From NCBI GenBank assembly GCA_001600095.1, contig BCIX01000001.1, positions 5,481,198 through 5,545,197 of the forward strand: a DNA stretch of 64,000 bases. The letters run 5' to 3'. The stretch is from Bullera alba. Lineage: Eukaryota > Basidiomycota > Tremellomycetes > Tremellales > Bulleraceae. The position numbers were made by a program, and so were the translations under genes. Shown here one piece after another: positions 34,018-45,533 of this stretch (its first letter is position 1; each line of letters starts with the position of its first letter). The notes under the pieces were generated by a model, which made no database searches, was not told the DNA's origin, and worked only from the letters and a program-made list of their open reading frames with translations.

Positions 34018-36838
34018 ATGCCTTTCTTCATCGGCTCACACGGCCACGGCCTCTCGGGTCACTCGACGCCATCGACATCCAGACCTTCGTCAAGACCTGG
34101 CTCTCGGGCACCGTCACCCACAAGGCAACCCCGCCCTTCCATATCCTCCAACAATGCTTCGACCCCGGCCGTACCCTCCGCTCTGAGCAGGGAGAACACG
34201 GTAGAGGAAACTCCGGTTCCAGGTCGGACGGCGCTGCCAGACGATCCCCTCACAGATTACTTCGCTCAAAGTAACTCTGGCGGTAACACCCCTGCCTATA
34301 CACCCAGCGTGGGATCCTCTACACCCTTCACACCGAGTATCAGCTCCAACTCGGCTTTCACCCCTCACTCGGAGATGTGGGGCACTCCCAGCGGAGCGCA
34401 AACCCCAGGCGGGAGCTACTTCCCACATTCTCCTGTCGAGATCATCCTCGACTCTGACGTACTGGTCATGAGGGGTCAAGGAGGCGATATGAATCCGGCT
34501 TATCTCTCGGGAAGGGTCGAGTTGAATCTCCACGAATCGACGAATATCAAGGAGATCAATATGAGTTTGCAGGGCAAAGCGAAGATTCAGTTCTCGGAGC
34601 AGTCAGTGTGAGTGCTCTTCCCAAAGCCCACTGCAGGACTTGACTGATGACATGTGACTTCCTTATCTCTCCAGGACCGGATCAAAGTCGCATCACTTCA
34701 CCCATAACGTCCTCAATCATGACTGGTCCTTCCTACAAGGCGACAAGCGTCACACTCATACGCTCAAGGCCGGACACCACTCTTTCCCCTTTTCCCTCAT
34801 GCTCAACGGCACTATCCCCTCCACATTGCAGACCCACGGCAGTGAGGCAGTCATTCAGTACAAGCTCAAGGCCAACGTCTTGCGATCCGGCTTTGCGAAG
34901 GACTTCCACGCATACCGTACTTTCAACCTGCACCGGACTTTCACCCCAGAAGCTTTGGAGTTCAACCAGACGCTGGAGATCGAGAACACCTGGCCGGGAA
35001 AGATCATGTACTCGATCACACTGCCCTTCAAAGCATACGCCGCTGGAGACGATATTCCTGTCAATGTCAAATTCATGCCACTCGCGAAGGGAGTCAGGGT
35101 GTTGAGCATCAACTCGGTCATTAAAGAGTATTCTCTGGTCCACACCCGACATTCGTCGCATTCTGATCAGCGTGTTGCCGCAGGTGTGAAGCACGAGATC
35201 ATCGGAGGTCAAGCGGTCTTGGTACACGAGGACAAGATCAAAGCGCCATTGCACTGGTCCTCGGAACCCAATCACTCGATCTACGAGGCGACCTGGGCAA
35301 ACCTCCAGAATGAGATCAACTCGGCTTCGTCCTCTCGACTTGGCAGCGCTGCTCCTTCTCGGCCTGACAGTCCAATCACTCGTACTGCAGGCTCTTCGAA
35401 CAGGAACTCGGGGGAATCCGGATCGAGGAACGTCAGCGGAGGGTTTGGCAATGCGGAAGCGGGACCTTCATCTGCTTCGCAAACCGAGGATGAAGAGGAT
35501 GAGGAAATTCCAATCGGAGACGACGAGGTCAACACCAAGTTCAGCATCCCTATCCCACCCTGGACAACACCTTCGCATGTGGTTCATCCGGTGTTCATCA
35601 CCCACAAGATCAAGTGGTCGTGCTCGATCTCCAATGCCGATGGTCACATTTCCGAGCTGCGATGCGCGTTGCCGATAGTGATCCTGGACAAGTCTTTGAT
35701 CGAAGAAGCTCGGCAAGCCGGGGCTCAGACTAGAAACTTGCTTTTCGGCAATGGCACCACCGAGGACGCCCCTCAGATTGATCTGCCCAGTTACAACAAC
35801 CATGTGTACGATCGTGTAGCCATCGCCGATTCTGGCAGCAATGCCACAGGTTCATCTGGATATCGACCATTGTACGCTAGTAACGGAGGACGAAGTGGAC
35901 ATAGCACTCCACCTCTGCACTCGCCACACTCGATCACTCCGCCAGTCTCGCGAGGTCCGTCAAGACCCGGATCACCTACTGGCCATAGACCGGGAGAAGG
36001 CGGTGCAGACGAGGTGCCACCTCGAAGAGAGCTCTCTTCATGGGCAGACAGCGAGCTCCTGCTGTCACTTGGTGCTCTGAGAGTACACTCGCCGAATGGA
36101 AGTTCGCCCCACGACACCCCCTCCACTTCACGTGCGCCATCTAGGCCATTGAGTAGACGAGGCAGTTTCACTCGATCTGGTCGTAGCAGCAATGGCGCGT
36201 CCCGACCTGGTTCCCGGGCATCGAGTCCAGACCGATCCCACGCAGGCGGTTCTTCAGGCTCTGGCGGTGACCGCCCACCGACGGAAAGGCGAGGATCCGG
36301 ATTCCACAATCTCCTCCATCTGCCAAACTCACTGAAACCGATGCGACCGCTCACCGGGGGTCACAACGCCAAGCCCATCTTGCGGAACTCGTCCGCTGCG
36401 GCAAACCTCAACTCGATGGGAGCGCCAGAAGGTCTACAGAGGAACTCGTCCTCGTTTGCCAATATCCAAGATCGACTCAGTGGGAATCACGGCAGCCGGG
36501 TCGCTTTCCTCGGTGGTGACGGGCGACGTCATCCGTCGAGACTGCATGGTGATCAGCAGGATCATCAAGATGAGGTGGAACCCGAAGAGGAGGATACTTC
36601 CGACCCAATCAACCGAGTGCCGTCGTACGCCATCGCCTCGAGGGGATTCTTGGGTGGAGGAGTTGTCCCGCTCAACAATGGTCCGCCGACCTACGATGAC
36701 TCGGAGAGATTGACGGATAGGACTAGGAGCTCGGATGCGCTCACCAGTCTGGCGAGGCCGAGGAGTGACACGGCTCTGGTAGAGATGGGTCACGATGCCA
36801 TCGCGGCTGAGGAGGCTGCTTCTGGCACAGCGGCGTAG
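34018..36838 (+). CDS. Alpha-arrestin (ART/Rod1-type ubiquitin ligase adaptor)
   Basis: An arrestin-fold adaptor that recruits the Rsp5-type HECT ligase to plasma-membrane transporters for endocytosis, by family. A Ser/Pro/Thr-rich N-terminal extension of about 135 aa precedes arrestin_N (YLSGRVELNLHESTNIKEIN; LKAGHHSFPFSLMLNGTIPST). Arrestin_C follows (NTWPGKIMYSITLPFKAYA; VKFMPLAKGVRVLSI). The long disordered tail has a PPxY motif in NGPPTYDDSERL and an LPxY motif in IDLPSYNNH, the kind of sites bound by WW domains. One intron (34609-34675, GTGAGT donor) joins SEQSV to TGSKSHHFTHNV. The protein is about 915 aa. Many SP/TP and RxxS sites in both extensions suggest control by phosphorylation. 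GATA motifs upstream are compatible with nitrogen control. Confidence 0.92.
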
Positions 36839-37882
36839 GAGCGGCAGGACGTTTCCCGGTTTTCATAGTGTTCCGTGCTCACACATCCTTATACAATCAT
36901 ACGATCATCATCTGATCAACCATCAGAGGAGCAAATACATATATACAGCGAGATCATCTGTACATGCTATGGATCTCATTCTTAGAACCCAGCACTTCGT
37001 GGTAGTAGATTGCAGCGTATTGCAGCTCACCCATTACCGGAACCAAACAAACTGAGATGGCTCGACGGATGGGCGTTTCCCTGAAAACTCAATGTCGATG
37101 TCTCGATCTCAAACCTTTCCAGCCATCTCTATCCTCTCAAGGTCTCGACGCGAAGCATGGCGAGATGAACATGAGATGTCTCTGGGCGTCCGCAGGCGTG
37201 CGCTCGTGAGTCGTGCGGCAGCTGAGCGTGGGGGAATGGAGATGGGTCGTGACGTTGTCCAACTGATGGCCCAAGTCATTCGACCTCTCTTACCCCTTCC
37301 CCCTGCCATCCTCCTACCCAAAAGAGACGCCACGAGTGATCTCCTGACCATCGTCAATCGTAACGCCAAAAAGAACATTCAAGCTCAGGGCGAGTACCTC
37401 GCTCGAGATCGGAACGTCTCGTACAGCTGCGCTTGGCTCGAGTATAGAAAAGTGAGCCATCACGTAGGTGGTACCGAAACAGTAAACCCGGCCGGCCTGC
37501 CCACCACCGCTACCATCGAGTAGCTCGACTAGCGGAGACCTACTGCCCAGACCAGTCAATGGACGTGGAGGTCCAATCGTCATTGTAATTATAGCAAAAG
37601 TGAGGTCGTCGCATCGACCACTTCAATCTTCATCTTGCAACTCTACCACTCCCTCACCCTTTCCGTTCAACCCATCTCCCTCCTCCGTCTCTCGACCCGC
37701 TCGCTCATCTCGCCCCGGCTCGTATCGCCTATCCTCGCTTTGGTCGAGAAGGTACAGCACGGCCTGGAACGCTCGCTCTTACATTCATTCACCACTACAC
37801 TCGCAGTTGACCTGCACTCGACCCCAAGAGCTGGACTCTTAATTCCACGACCATCCCCTTACACCGACGGACACTTCTAGCA
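36839..37882. other. Intergenic, arrestin 3' end and chitinase promoter
   Basis: About 1040 bp between plus-strand genes. A pyrimidine-rich tract at about 37615-37730 upstream of the chitinase is typical of fungal core promoters. A 143-codon ATG ORF (37092-37523) with no recognisable domain is discussed as a finding and not called as a gene. Confidence 0.45.
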
Positions 37883-40325
37883 ATGATCGGTGCCAATCCT
37901 GCCAAAGTCCTCTTCACCCTCTTTTCCCTCCTCCCCGCCCTCGCCGCCCACCAAGCACCCCGACACGGTCACGCTCAGCAAGCCAAGAGATATGCCGGAG
38001 CATATGATTACTTGAACGAGGATGACCGTATCGAAGTTGTGAGAGAGCCACAAGGGCTAGAGAAGAGAGGAGAGATTCCACAACAGCTGGACGAGAGGCT
38101 ATTGCCGATCACCGCCACCACAGTCGTTGTGGTTCAGATGACAAAGACGGAGACCATCTGGGTTGCGCCCACAGGCCAGGCGCCATTCGTGCCTTCTGCA
38201 GTGGAACCATCAACCACGACCGAGTCCTCGGCCTCGAGCGCGGCTATCGAATCGCTGTCCTCAGGATCTGCCTCGTCTGTCACCCCAGTCGATACCACGA
38301 CCCTTTGGACCCACTCGCCATCCACTTCTACTGCGCCATCCCCCAGCGCAAATGCAGAAGAGGCCTCTTCAATCTCTGCGTCCTCCATACCGGTCTTGAC
38401 GACCGGTGGGGCACTAGCTCCCCCTCCCTCCTCAATCTCGGTCGCAGCCGAGTCATCGGGCTCCAATGCGCCTTACCCCTCTCGAGCAAGTGGTTCAGGG
38501 GAGCCAAGACCCTCCCCCGCAGCATCCTCGTCCATCGCCGAATCGAATGCTCCTCCGCCATACGTCGGCAGCAGCGGTTCCGGTGAGCCAAGACCACAAC
38601 CTACGACCGTGGCATCTAGCTCAACCTCCAACGCCCCTATACCATCTCGAGCTTCGAGCGGATCTGGCGAGCCTAGACCTCGACCGACTTCTGCCAGCTC
38701 CTCCCGATCGACTTCCAACGCGCCGTACCCATATAGCCGTACCAGTGGTTCCGGCGAGCCGCGACCCCGTCCAACCTCGGCAGCAGAGTCGAGCTCGACT
38801 AGCGCTCCGGCCTCTAGTTCTATCACAGACTGGGCCGTCAGCAGTAGTCTGAGCTCCTCTGCTATAATCTCCTCGGTCATCGCTTCTTCAAGTGCCGAAT
38901 CCTCATGGTCATCCTCGGCCGTTGCGAGTTCGACAAGCAGCGCTACACCACAGGAGACTGCTGGATCGAATGGCGTCCCCCGAACCATCATGGCGGCCTA
39001 CTATCCCGATTGGTCGGCTTGGTCCCTCCCTCCCGAGTCGCTCGACTGGAGCAAGTTTGACGTTGTCGATTTCGCCTTTGCCATCCCCACCGCCGACAAC
39101 AACCTCCAATTCACACAGGACGACTCGTCCGACCTGCTCAAACGACTGGTCAGCACTGGTCATGCAGCAGGCAAAAAGGTCAAACTGAGTATTGGAGGTT
39201 GGACCGGTTCCGCGTATTTCTCCACCATCTGCGCAGATTGGCAGTCTAGACAGACGTTTGTCGCGAATATCAGACAAGCGTACTATACGTACAACTTGGA
39301 CGGTATCGACATCGACTGGGAGTACCCCAATGCTCCAGGAGCTGCAGGAAATGCCATCTCCAAAGACGATTCGGCGAATTACCTCAGCTTGCTACAGGAC
39401 CTCAGAGCTGCTTTGCCATCAGGAGCCTTGATCACCACTGCGACCCAGGTCTTCCCATTCGCCGATGAGAACGGAAGCGCTCTGAGAGACGTTTCCGCCT
39501 TCGCCAAGGTTCTTGACTGGATTTTGATCATGAACTACGATATCTGGGGGTGTGAGTATCAGCGGTTCTCCAACACACGTAACCTGATTGCTGACTATGT
39601 CCCTCTTCCCTTACAGCCGACAACACCGCTCCTGGTCCCAATGCTCCACTGAGCGACGCCTGCGGCAACTCGACACAGCCCCTCGCCAACGCCTATGCCG
39701 CCATCCAATCATGGACCTCCGCCGGTATGCCCGCTGATAAGATCACCCTTGGTATCCCAGCGTGAGTACAAGGTCACCTAATACTGCGCCACTGTTCATT
39801 CAGCTGACGACTTGTTATAGGTACGGCTACCTGCAGGAGTCGCGAGCTACTAGCTTGAAGCAGCGAAAGCGAGGACATTCGAACTTCCAAGAACCACCTC
39901 ATAAACGGGCTGCGGACATGGAAAAGCGATACGTTTCCGTCAAGAACGACTGGGGAGCGACGAGCGGTGGACAGATCCAATTCGCCAATTTGATCAAACA
40001 AGGTGCTTTGACGCCAAACAGTCGAGGCGGATTTGAAGGAGCCGGTGGTTTCTGGAGAAACTGGGATGGCTGCTCTTCCACGGTAAGCGAGACTTCCAAT
40101 GACAGAGGGACCTTTTCGGCTGACAAGACGATTGTTCAGCCCTGGCTAAAGTCTGACGCATCTGGCCAGATCATCACCTACGATGACACCGATTCGATCT
40201 CGCTCAAAGCCCAATTCGCCGCGCAAGCCGGATTGAGGGGTTGTAACATCTTCAGTGTGGATGGCGACTATGTCAACGGTGGATTCCCATTGACCGACGC
40301 CGCGAGGTCCGGTCTGGGTCTATGA
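37883..40325 (+). CDS. Secreted GH18 chitinase with Ser/Thr-rich tandem-repeat linker
   Basis: A chitin-cleaving enzyme of the cell wall or medium. The signal peptide is MIGANPAKVLFTLFSLLPALAA, followed by two dibasic sites (QQAKR|YAG; GLEKR|GEI) suggesting Kex2 processing. A long Ser/Thr/Ala-rich linker, probably O-mannosylated, contains four 27-29-residue repeats built around SNAP..SGSGEPRP.P (about 38460-38800). The GH18 barrel begins RTIMAAYYPDWSAWSLPPES and shows KKVKLSIGGWTGSAYF. The catalytic signature is LDGIDIDWEYP, with the Glu acid in WEYP. Exons 37883-39551, 39617-39761, 39821-40082 and 40140-40325 sum to 2262 nt, or 753 aa. Near residue 615 a basic insert (SLKQRKRGH...HKRAADMEKR) interrupts the barrel before YVSVKNDWGATSGG. 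No GPI signal is seen at the end (LTDAARSGLGL). Confidence 0.93.
38460..38800 (+). repeat. Four in-frame repeats in the chitinase linker
   Basis: Four consecutive copies of a unit of roughly 81-87 bp encode SNAPYPSRASGSGEPRPSP, SNAPPPYVGSSGSGEPRPQP, SNAPIPSRASSGSGEPRPRP and SNAPYPYSRTSGSGEPRPRP, each followed by a Ser/Ala-rich spacer. The GSGEPRP core is the most conserved part. Confidence 0.85.
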
Positions 40326-40952
40326 AGCCAGCGGCGGGAGTAGTCGCTCAATCCCATACCTTCGAACATTTTCCAAGGATATTACGTCCTTTCTGCTTGA
40401 TGACACCTTGATGGTGCTCTCGGCTGTTTATACCTTTATAATGGAGAGCATGTATACCTATGTGCTCAGACGTGCTTGTTCTTGTCAATGTGTGTGCATA
40501 CAACGGTCCTTACGATACGACTGGCCGACGACTCGTCGGAGCGCCTCTGGCTGGGAATACTTCCCAAAGCTGGAGGCACGTGACCGATAATCGAGGCAAT
40601 CAGGCCGTTATTCACGGTGCCCTTGAGAGTGGAGCAAAGCATGTATGAGCCAAATCTTCATGTGGATGTAGCTGTATATGTCAGCTTCAATCTCCTCATT
40701 TGATATCCCTCCAAGTGTCACACGACACAGTTTATCGAGCTTTGAAAGGAAGAGGTGCTCAGGAGTGCCCAAAATGACCGAATTTCAACTTGCTGCGTAC
40801 AAACTATTCCGCTGCATTCGCGCGTGGAGCCCCGTTGAGACGCGTTACCGCGACGCGAAAAAGAAGACAAAATCAGTCATGTTCAGCAACGCGATCTCCC
40901 TCTCAGAGTCCTACATACTCGAGTACAGCAGCATACAGCTCGTACATCCACA
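40326..40952. other. Intergenic, chitinase 3' end and RNase H2A promoter
   Basis: About 630 bp between plus-strand genes. It contains a CACGTG at 40577-40582 and the G1/S-type elements near 40817-40860 listed separately. No coding region was recognised. Confidence 0.5.
40817..40860. promoter_or_regulatory. MBF/E2F-like elements upstream of RNase H2A
   Basis: Within 44 bp are TTCGCGCG (40817-40824), a perfect MCB ACGCGT (40840-40845) and ACGCGAAA (40853-40860), about 95-135 bp upstream of the start codon. In fungi ACGCGT and CGCGAAA are bound by MBF/SBF, the G1/S regulators of replication genes. Use here is inferred. Confidence 0.5.
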
Positions 40953-42301
40953 ATGTCTGCCGAACATCCCGTAGACCCGGTCAATCTCTCGCCTATCCCC
41001 CCTCTGGTCGATTCGTACAATTATCACTCAAAGCCGAATGGAGAGAGCGGAGAAGATGGCTGGATTATGGGCATTGACGAAGCTGGTCGAGGGCGTGAGT
41101 GGGCAGTATCTCGTTCAGTGGGATACGCTGACATTGTGTAGCCGTGCTAGGTGAGAGAGAGCGATTTGGGAAAGATCTGGGTTTGTCGCTCAATCAAGTC
41201 ACTCACAGGTCCTATGGTGTATGCCGCTGCCTACTGTCCACTATCGTTCAAATCGACATTAGAAGGCCTCGGGTTTGATGGTTCGTCCACCGCCCGACAT
41301 GACAGCAAAGGAGGGCACTGATCCTCTCTGCTAGACTCGAAAGCGTTGAGCGCGGATACTAGACAGGCTCTCTGGGACGCTTTTGAGGTGCACGCGCCGC
41401 TGTGCTATTCCAGCGCGACGTTATCACCGCAAGCAATCTCGGCTGGGATGCTCAGACGGGTTCCGATCAACCTGAATAGACAAGCAGAGGTGCGTCGTGG
41501 GAGGATCAAGCTGACTACAACTCTGCAAGAGTTCTGACGCGACGATCAATAGGATGCGACAATAAGTCTGATCCAGTCAGCTCTCGATCGAGGTATAAAT
41601 CTCAAAGAGGTGAGTCCAGAAACTTTGATCTCGACGCAATTTGTCACCACCTAGAAGCTATGTGTTAAGTCTCTGTGTAGTGCTACGTCGATGCGCTTGG
41701 ACCTGCTCCACAATGGCAGGCTCGTCTATCAGCAATGTTCCCGACTGTCACCTTCACAGTTTGTCCTAAAGCCGACTCGCTATTCAAGATTGTCGGAGCA
41801 GCGTCCATCATCGCCAAAGTCACGAGAGATCGATACATCCACCAGTGGGTCGACCCAGAGGACTTCTTCGGCAAGTCAGAGGGGTAAGCGCAGTCCTCCA
41901 GTGAAAAATTCCATAAAAGCTAACACTTGCAATAGCATCAAGCGTAAACGGGAAGATGGGGCCGAGGAGGATCTACCAGACGGCGGGGGAAGGGGCAGTG
42001 GATACCCCTCGGATCCCAGGACGCAAGCGTATTTGAGAGAGAACATCGACCCAATCTTTGGATACAAGGGCATAGTGAGGTTCTCCTGGGCGACAGTCAA
42101 GGTGTTGCTCGAGAAACAGGCCTTAGAGTGTAAATGGTGAGCTAAACATTTAATCCACTGCCCGACTGCTAGCTCACCCGGTACTTTAGGATTGACGATA
42201 CGACGCAGCCGTCTGCTGCAGCTTGGTTTGGCTCAGACGCTGACAATGGTCGTCCGAAAGTATGGCGGGATCTCGGAGTATCAGGGGTAGGAGAGTTATA
42301 G
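40953..42301 (+). CDS. RNH201: Ribonuclease H2 catalytic subunit A
   Basis: Removes ribonucleotides and RNA primers from RNA:DNA hybrids in the nucleus. It carries the catalytic motif IMGIDEAGRGPVLGPMVYAA, then GFDDSKALSADTR, YVDALGPAPQWQ and VCPKADSLFKIVGAASIIAK, with the family's Asp-Glu...Asp...Asp residues in place. Exon 1 (40953-41094) is followed by a 9-nt exon 2 (41142-41150) supplying Pro-Val-Leu of the motif, then exon 3 from 41209. The phases close exactly. Other introns lie near 41283-41335, 41493-41551, 41611-41680, 41887-41936 and 42137-42189; the donor at 41283 is GTTCGT. The protein has about 310 aa and ends WRDLGVSGVGEL. The promoter carries MCB-like elements. Confidence 0.95.
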
Positions 42302-42419
42302 ATGGCCTGCGTCCTCGCGTAGGCGATGTACTATACCTTGTTGTATCAATTGCTCCGTAGACTGCTTGCAAGATGTACGCTAGATGCATAGTATACTGCA
42401 CAACATTGAGACACAATAC

Positions 42420-45400
42420 CTAGAACGCCGCATTGTCTCGCAACTTTGCGGCCTCGCCCCGGACCTGTCTGTCCCAATGCCTAGTCGCGAGATCGTCGAC
42501 CTCCCACAAACTCGTTGCGAAGGGATTACAAAGCTGAGGGTCATCCAGCTCTGGCTTGTAAACGCCATCAAACGTTCGTTCCTCTGTATCCAGCATGCTC
42601 TCCAATTTCGGCTCTTTGGCAACCAAACTTCTGGCAAACTGGACTGCCTTTTGAGCCGATATTGGTGGGAAGAACATTGCGCACTCTGTCAATCGTTTGG
42701 CGAAAGCGGCCATTCGCCATGTGGGCGATTTGCCCGCTGCCGCTTGGTACTTTGTGAAGAAAATCGAGTGGAGGCATCGGAACAAGAGGTCGGACGTGGT
42801 CAAGTTCTGTATGGCCTGTTTAGGCGGCAGTTTACCCTTTTGTAATGGCTTGTTGACCTGTTTCTGGTTGTGGTTGAACCTCGCGGCTTGGGTGGTGATC
42901 AGAGGCGGATCTTCGAATCCAGTGTCCAAGGATAATGGCCGTAGGATGGCGTACAGAGAAGCGACAAAGTCGCCCAAGTCGATGTTGATAGCTTCGCCCT
43001 GACCGGTCAACAGGTCAAACGCGGTGACAATGGCGAGTAAACGTATCCGACATTTCTCGCTCGATCCAACAGGGTCCTCGTACTTGTCCTCTTCTTCCTC
43101 TTCGGCTTCTGTCCGCACAGTCTCCGCTTCTAATTTCTGATCCACAATGATCCGCCGCAGTACGGCCAGCAGGTCTCGGAAAAAGTCGACGTTGATGAAA
43201 TGCGCAAATTGGGAGATACCCTCGAGCGCGGTGGGCAACAGCGGCGATCGGCCAGGGTGCTTGAGTATGGAGAAGTAGAGGACAAAGAGGTTCTTCAGTG
43301 TTTCCGTTTGCTGCAACGATCACGTCAGTTAGCCGTCCCAGCAAGTCCCGAGGTGCGGATCCCAACGTACGACTTGTGCTCGCTCTTCTTGGTCCACCTC
43401 GGCCTCGGCTTCGGCCATCTCTTTCTGCACCTCTTTCATCTCTCGCTCTCGCTTCTTCTGGTTCTTCGTCTGCCACTTCTTCCTCACATCACTCTTGAAC
43501 TGCTTCTCCGGCTTGTCACCATCGGGTCGCTTGCCTTTTCCCTTGCTGTTCTTGCCTCGCTTCATGCTGTCCAATTCTGTCCGCAGACGGAGGTGCAGGA
43601 GACAGGTGAGGACATTGGGGTGCACCTGGAACTTTCGCTCTTTGATCATTCGGTTGATCAATCGGACCAGGATTTGCGAGTTGGTCGCAGTGATGTCCTG
43701 TTTGAACACCGAGACGAAGGATTGGAGGACTAGTTCGCATTCCTGAAATCGCAGAATCAGCACTTGACATATCTTGACTCGACAGTCTACTTACCTCGTC
43801 CCATGACCTTCTCGCCACGCGTCCGACCAGCACACCCATGATATTCTCGCTGTAGTTGAAGTGTGTGACCGAGGTCAGAAGATCGCACATACAACGGATA
43901 CTGATAGAAGCGAGGGGTGTGCGGCCTGCGATAGCGTCAGCGATTCGAGCTTTCCAATGTGATTGCCGTCACTCTAGCTCACGCTTGGTCTCCGATTCTA
44001 GGGTCTTCAGGTATCCCTTGTAACTCCTGACGAGCAATTTCTCGCCTTCTCGCTGTCTCCTCACATCGTCCCTGACCTTTTCTTGCTCTTCCATTGCTGT
44101 CAACTGTCGGATTCGATATCCAGGGATCAGATCCTTGAATACTGCCAATTGGGACAGCAGCGTCAATCCTCTGATGGAGTTGGGGACTGGCATCTTGAGC
44201 TTGTCATCCTCGGGCGAGGGGACGGTAGGGAGCGCAAACGTGGACATCCTGGTGAGGACAGGGCCCTATAACACAACGTGTGAGTCCTCGTTATGCCCCT
44301 TGCACAAATCATTCACTCACGATATCGATAAGTTCGCCTCCGGCTAGAATCTCTGCACCAATCTGGGCGATCTGCTCCTTTGCCGCTTCGAGCTTTTGCG
44401 CATTCTTCCACCCTTCATGATACACAATCTCGGCGATACCCATCCTCCCGAATTTACCCTTTTGCCCTGCCATCTTCTCCGCTTGTGCACGATCATCCTC
44501 TCCCTCGAACTCGTCCTCTTCCTCCTCTTCAATGTCGGACTCCTCGGGCTCAGGCTTGGCAGCCCTCTTTTTCGAAGGGGGCAGTTCGATTCTAGTTGTG
44601 CCTTCGACAGACTGCACGACTCCATTGGGAAGCTTGATCGGCAATCGTCCAACCTCGACGCTGTCCTCCGCTTCCTGCTTGGCTTTGGGCCCAGACCACT
44701 TTGTCCTCGCTGATACCTCGTAGTCCGCCTCTTCCTCCTTGCGCTTCCGCTTCCGCTGTTCATGTACTTGACCGTCGTCGTTTTCATCAAGGTCGAGATC
44801 ATCGTCGTCGATTTCGTCGTATGCCTCGTTGAACGAGTCACCGTCGAGAGTGGACGTCGACCCAGAACCCTCCGCTTCATCATCCTCGTCGTCCTCTGAT
44901 CCAAGGTCGTCTGCGTCGTCATCGTCTCCCAGGTCACTTCCACCTAGGTCAATATCCGATCCAGCATCCGTGCTCAGTTCGACGTCCGAATCAAAGTCGT
45001 AGTCCGAGGAATGGGACGAGCTAGGTGACGGCAATCTCAAAAGCTCCTTCTTTCTCTGCACCTTTGGCAATGGCTCTCTGGTCTTTTCCAGGTTGTGTAT
45101 CCTCTGGTTCTCCTTTACCGTTCTACCAATAATCATCAGCGCCGCCTATTACGACCCAAGGGAGTATCCGCTCACCTGCTGAGCGCATTCCTATCCAGAC
45201 CTTTCAAGAAGCCAGCCTGTGCAAAGTCCATTCCCTCCTCCACTCCGAGATCATCTTCGTCCATATCATCTGAATCATCGCCATTCTGCCCAAAGACCGT
45301 TTTAGGTACCGGCAGAAACTTCTGATCTCTCTGCTTGACCTTTTTGGGCTGCTCGGGCTTCCTCTTGGGTTTACCAGTAGGACCCTTCTCCGGAGCCTCT

Positions 45401-45533
45401 GCCTTGGAGTTCTTAGCACCCTGGAATCGTTCCGTCAGCTGCCACATACTCGACGAAGCAGGGATGAGCTCACCTTTGCGGGAGCAGGGGGAGCCTTCCG
45501 CTTTCCCAGAGCTTTCTTGGACGGCTTGACCAT
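42420..45533 (-). CDS. NOC3: Nucleolar complex protein 3 (Noc3)
   Basis: A 60S pre-ribosome assembly and export factor, also linked to replication licensing in yeast. The start is MVKPSKKALGKRKAPPAPAK, basic and nucleolar in style. It continues PVPKTVFGQNGDDSDDMDED, an acidic stretch (45010-44480) and the NOC3 domain (KFGRMGIAEIVYHEGWKNA; LAGGELIDIVSE). Next come LPTVPSPEDDKLKMPVPNSI, then the CBF/Mak21-like helical region (SIRCMCDLLTSVTHFNYSEN; RLINRMIKERKFQVHPNVL). The C-terminus is KSPTWRMAAFAKRLTECAMF to LRDNAAF. Introns lie near 45475-45420, 45178-45125, 44320-44265, 43980-43926, 43794-43745 and 43368-43315. The protein is about 900 aa. It is convergent with RNase H2A, 118 bp between stops. 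Confidence 0.93.

Noticed and set aside
42384..42845. Plus-strand ORF of 153 codons at the NOC3 3' end
   Set aside because: It is antisense to the NOC3 coding sequence and has no conserved feature.
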